This document shows positions 63,827 to 64,000 of a DNA stretch of 64,000 bases, in pieces; the first letter of the stretch is position 1, and every line of letters begins with the position of its first letter. A program made the translations under genes and the position numbers. Location: the NCBI GenBank assembly GCA_963575745.1, contig CAUYUJ010005780.1, positions 665,001 to 729,000 of the forward strand, given 5' to 3'. The notes under the pieces are model-generated. The model was not told the origin of the DNA. It did not search any database and worked only from the letters and a program-made list of their open reading frames with translations. Origin of the DNA: Prorocentrum cordatum. Taxonomy: Eukaryota; Sar; Dinophyceae; Prorocentrales; Prorocentraceae.

Positions 63827-64000
63827 CTTCCCATCCTCTTTGTCATCAATGTGGACTTCCTGAGGAGCCTCGTATTCCTTCTCTGCAATATCCTTCTCCT
63901 TCCACGTGCATCCCTCCTCCCCCCCCTCCCGCTTCCATCGTCCATCTGCAATTGACTCATCCCTTGTCTGTCTGCCGTCCCGTCATCTGGAGATCTGCCC
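63827..64000. other. No gene recognised
   Basis: Short pyrimidine-rich tail (63,890-63,940) to the window edge. Confidence 0.5.

Overview
This window looks like dinoflagellate nuclear DNA. Three observations support that. (1) A 19-base exact match to the dinoflagellate spliced leader lies at 56,244-56,262, in the position expected of a retroposed, formerly trans-spliced mRNA. (2) A large intronless transposase-like protein at 18,539-22,654 has a DDE/CENP-B-type core that I associate with dinoflagellate repetitive ORFs. (3) The sequence is GC-rich and gene-poor, crowded with microsatellites, foldback elements and dispersed minisatellite-like repeats. A degenerate CCCTAAA-type telomere-like tract at about 37.24-37.87 kb fits the same picture. 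I cannot name the species. No tRNA, rRNA, CRISPR array or bacterial-style operon signal was recognised.

The centrepiece is a candidate giant DNA transposon of about 16.4 kb (16,004-32,433). It is bounded by terminal inverted repeats of roughly 30 bp. Just inside each terminus is a pair of strong hairpins built on the core AAAGCAGTGCC/GGCACTGCTTT. The same hairpin pair occurs once more, nested in a 125-bp perfect-but-one palindrome, within about 12 bp of the exact centre of the element. Inside the element, all six long ORFs run on the minus strand. In transcription order they are: a Gly/Trp-rich protein (31,539-30,373), a possible degenerate nuclease-fold protein (29,707-27,881), an 808-aa protein (27,179-24,753), a 333-aa protein (24,028-23,030), the 1371-aa DDE transposase-like protein with an OTU-like DGNC motif (22,654-18,539), and an endonuclease/exonuclease/phosphatase-type protein broken by one base in a G6 run (18,172-16,224).

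The most unusual signal is a 12-bp near-palindrome, CCGCNACTGCGG on the + strand. I count roughly 75-80 copies from 16,173 to 31,496, and none outside the element. It has one orientation and occurs both between and inside the ORFs. It falls in all three reading frames and writes AAVA(D/E), RSCG or PQLR into the proteins. It behaves like a DNA-level address tag of the element rather than a protein motif.

The rest of the window (1-16,003 and 32,434-64,000) holds no confidently recognised intact gene. It contains: a 197-bp foldback element with a second fragment at 43.9 kb; a TGTTCTTAGAACA palindrome cluster at 6.0-6.2 kb; a diverged ~130-bp repeat array at 8.4-11.2 kb; eight same-strand CCAAGAGGCCCC arrays; two copies of a longer repeat at 8.93 and 63.34 kb; a 42-bp tandem repeat that reads as a 14-residue Cys/Arg repeat (54.15-54.75 kb); a spliced-leader retropseudogene (56.24-57.13 kb); and a ~290-bp tandem array (59.2-60.7 kb). 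A few short coding-like fragments are listed with low confidence.
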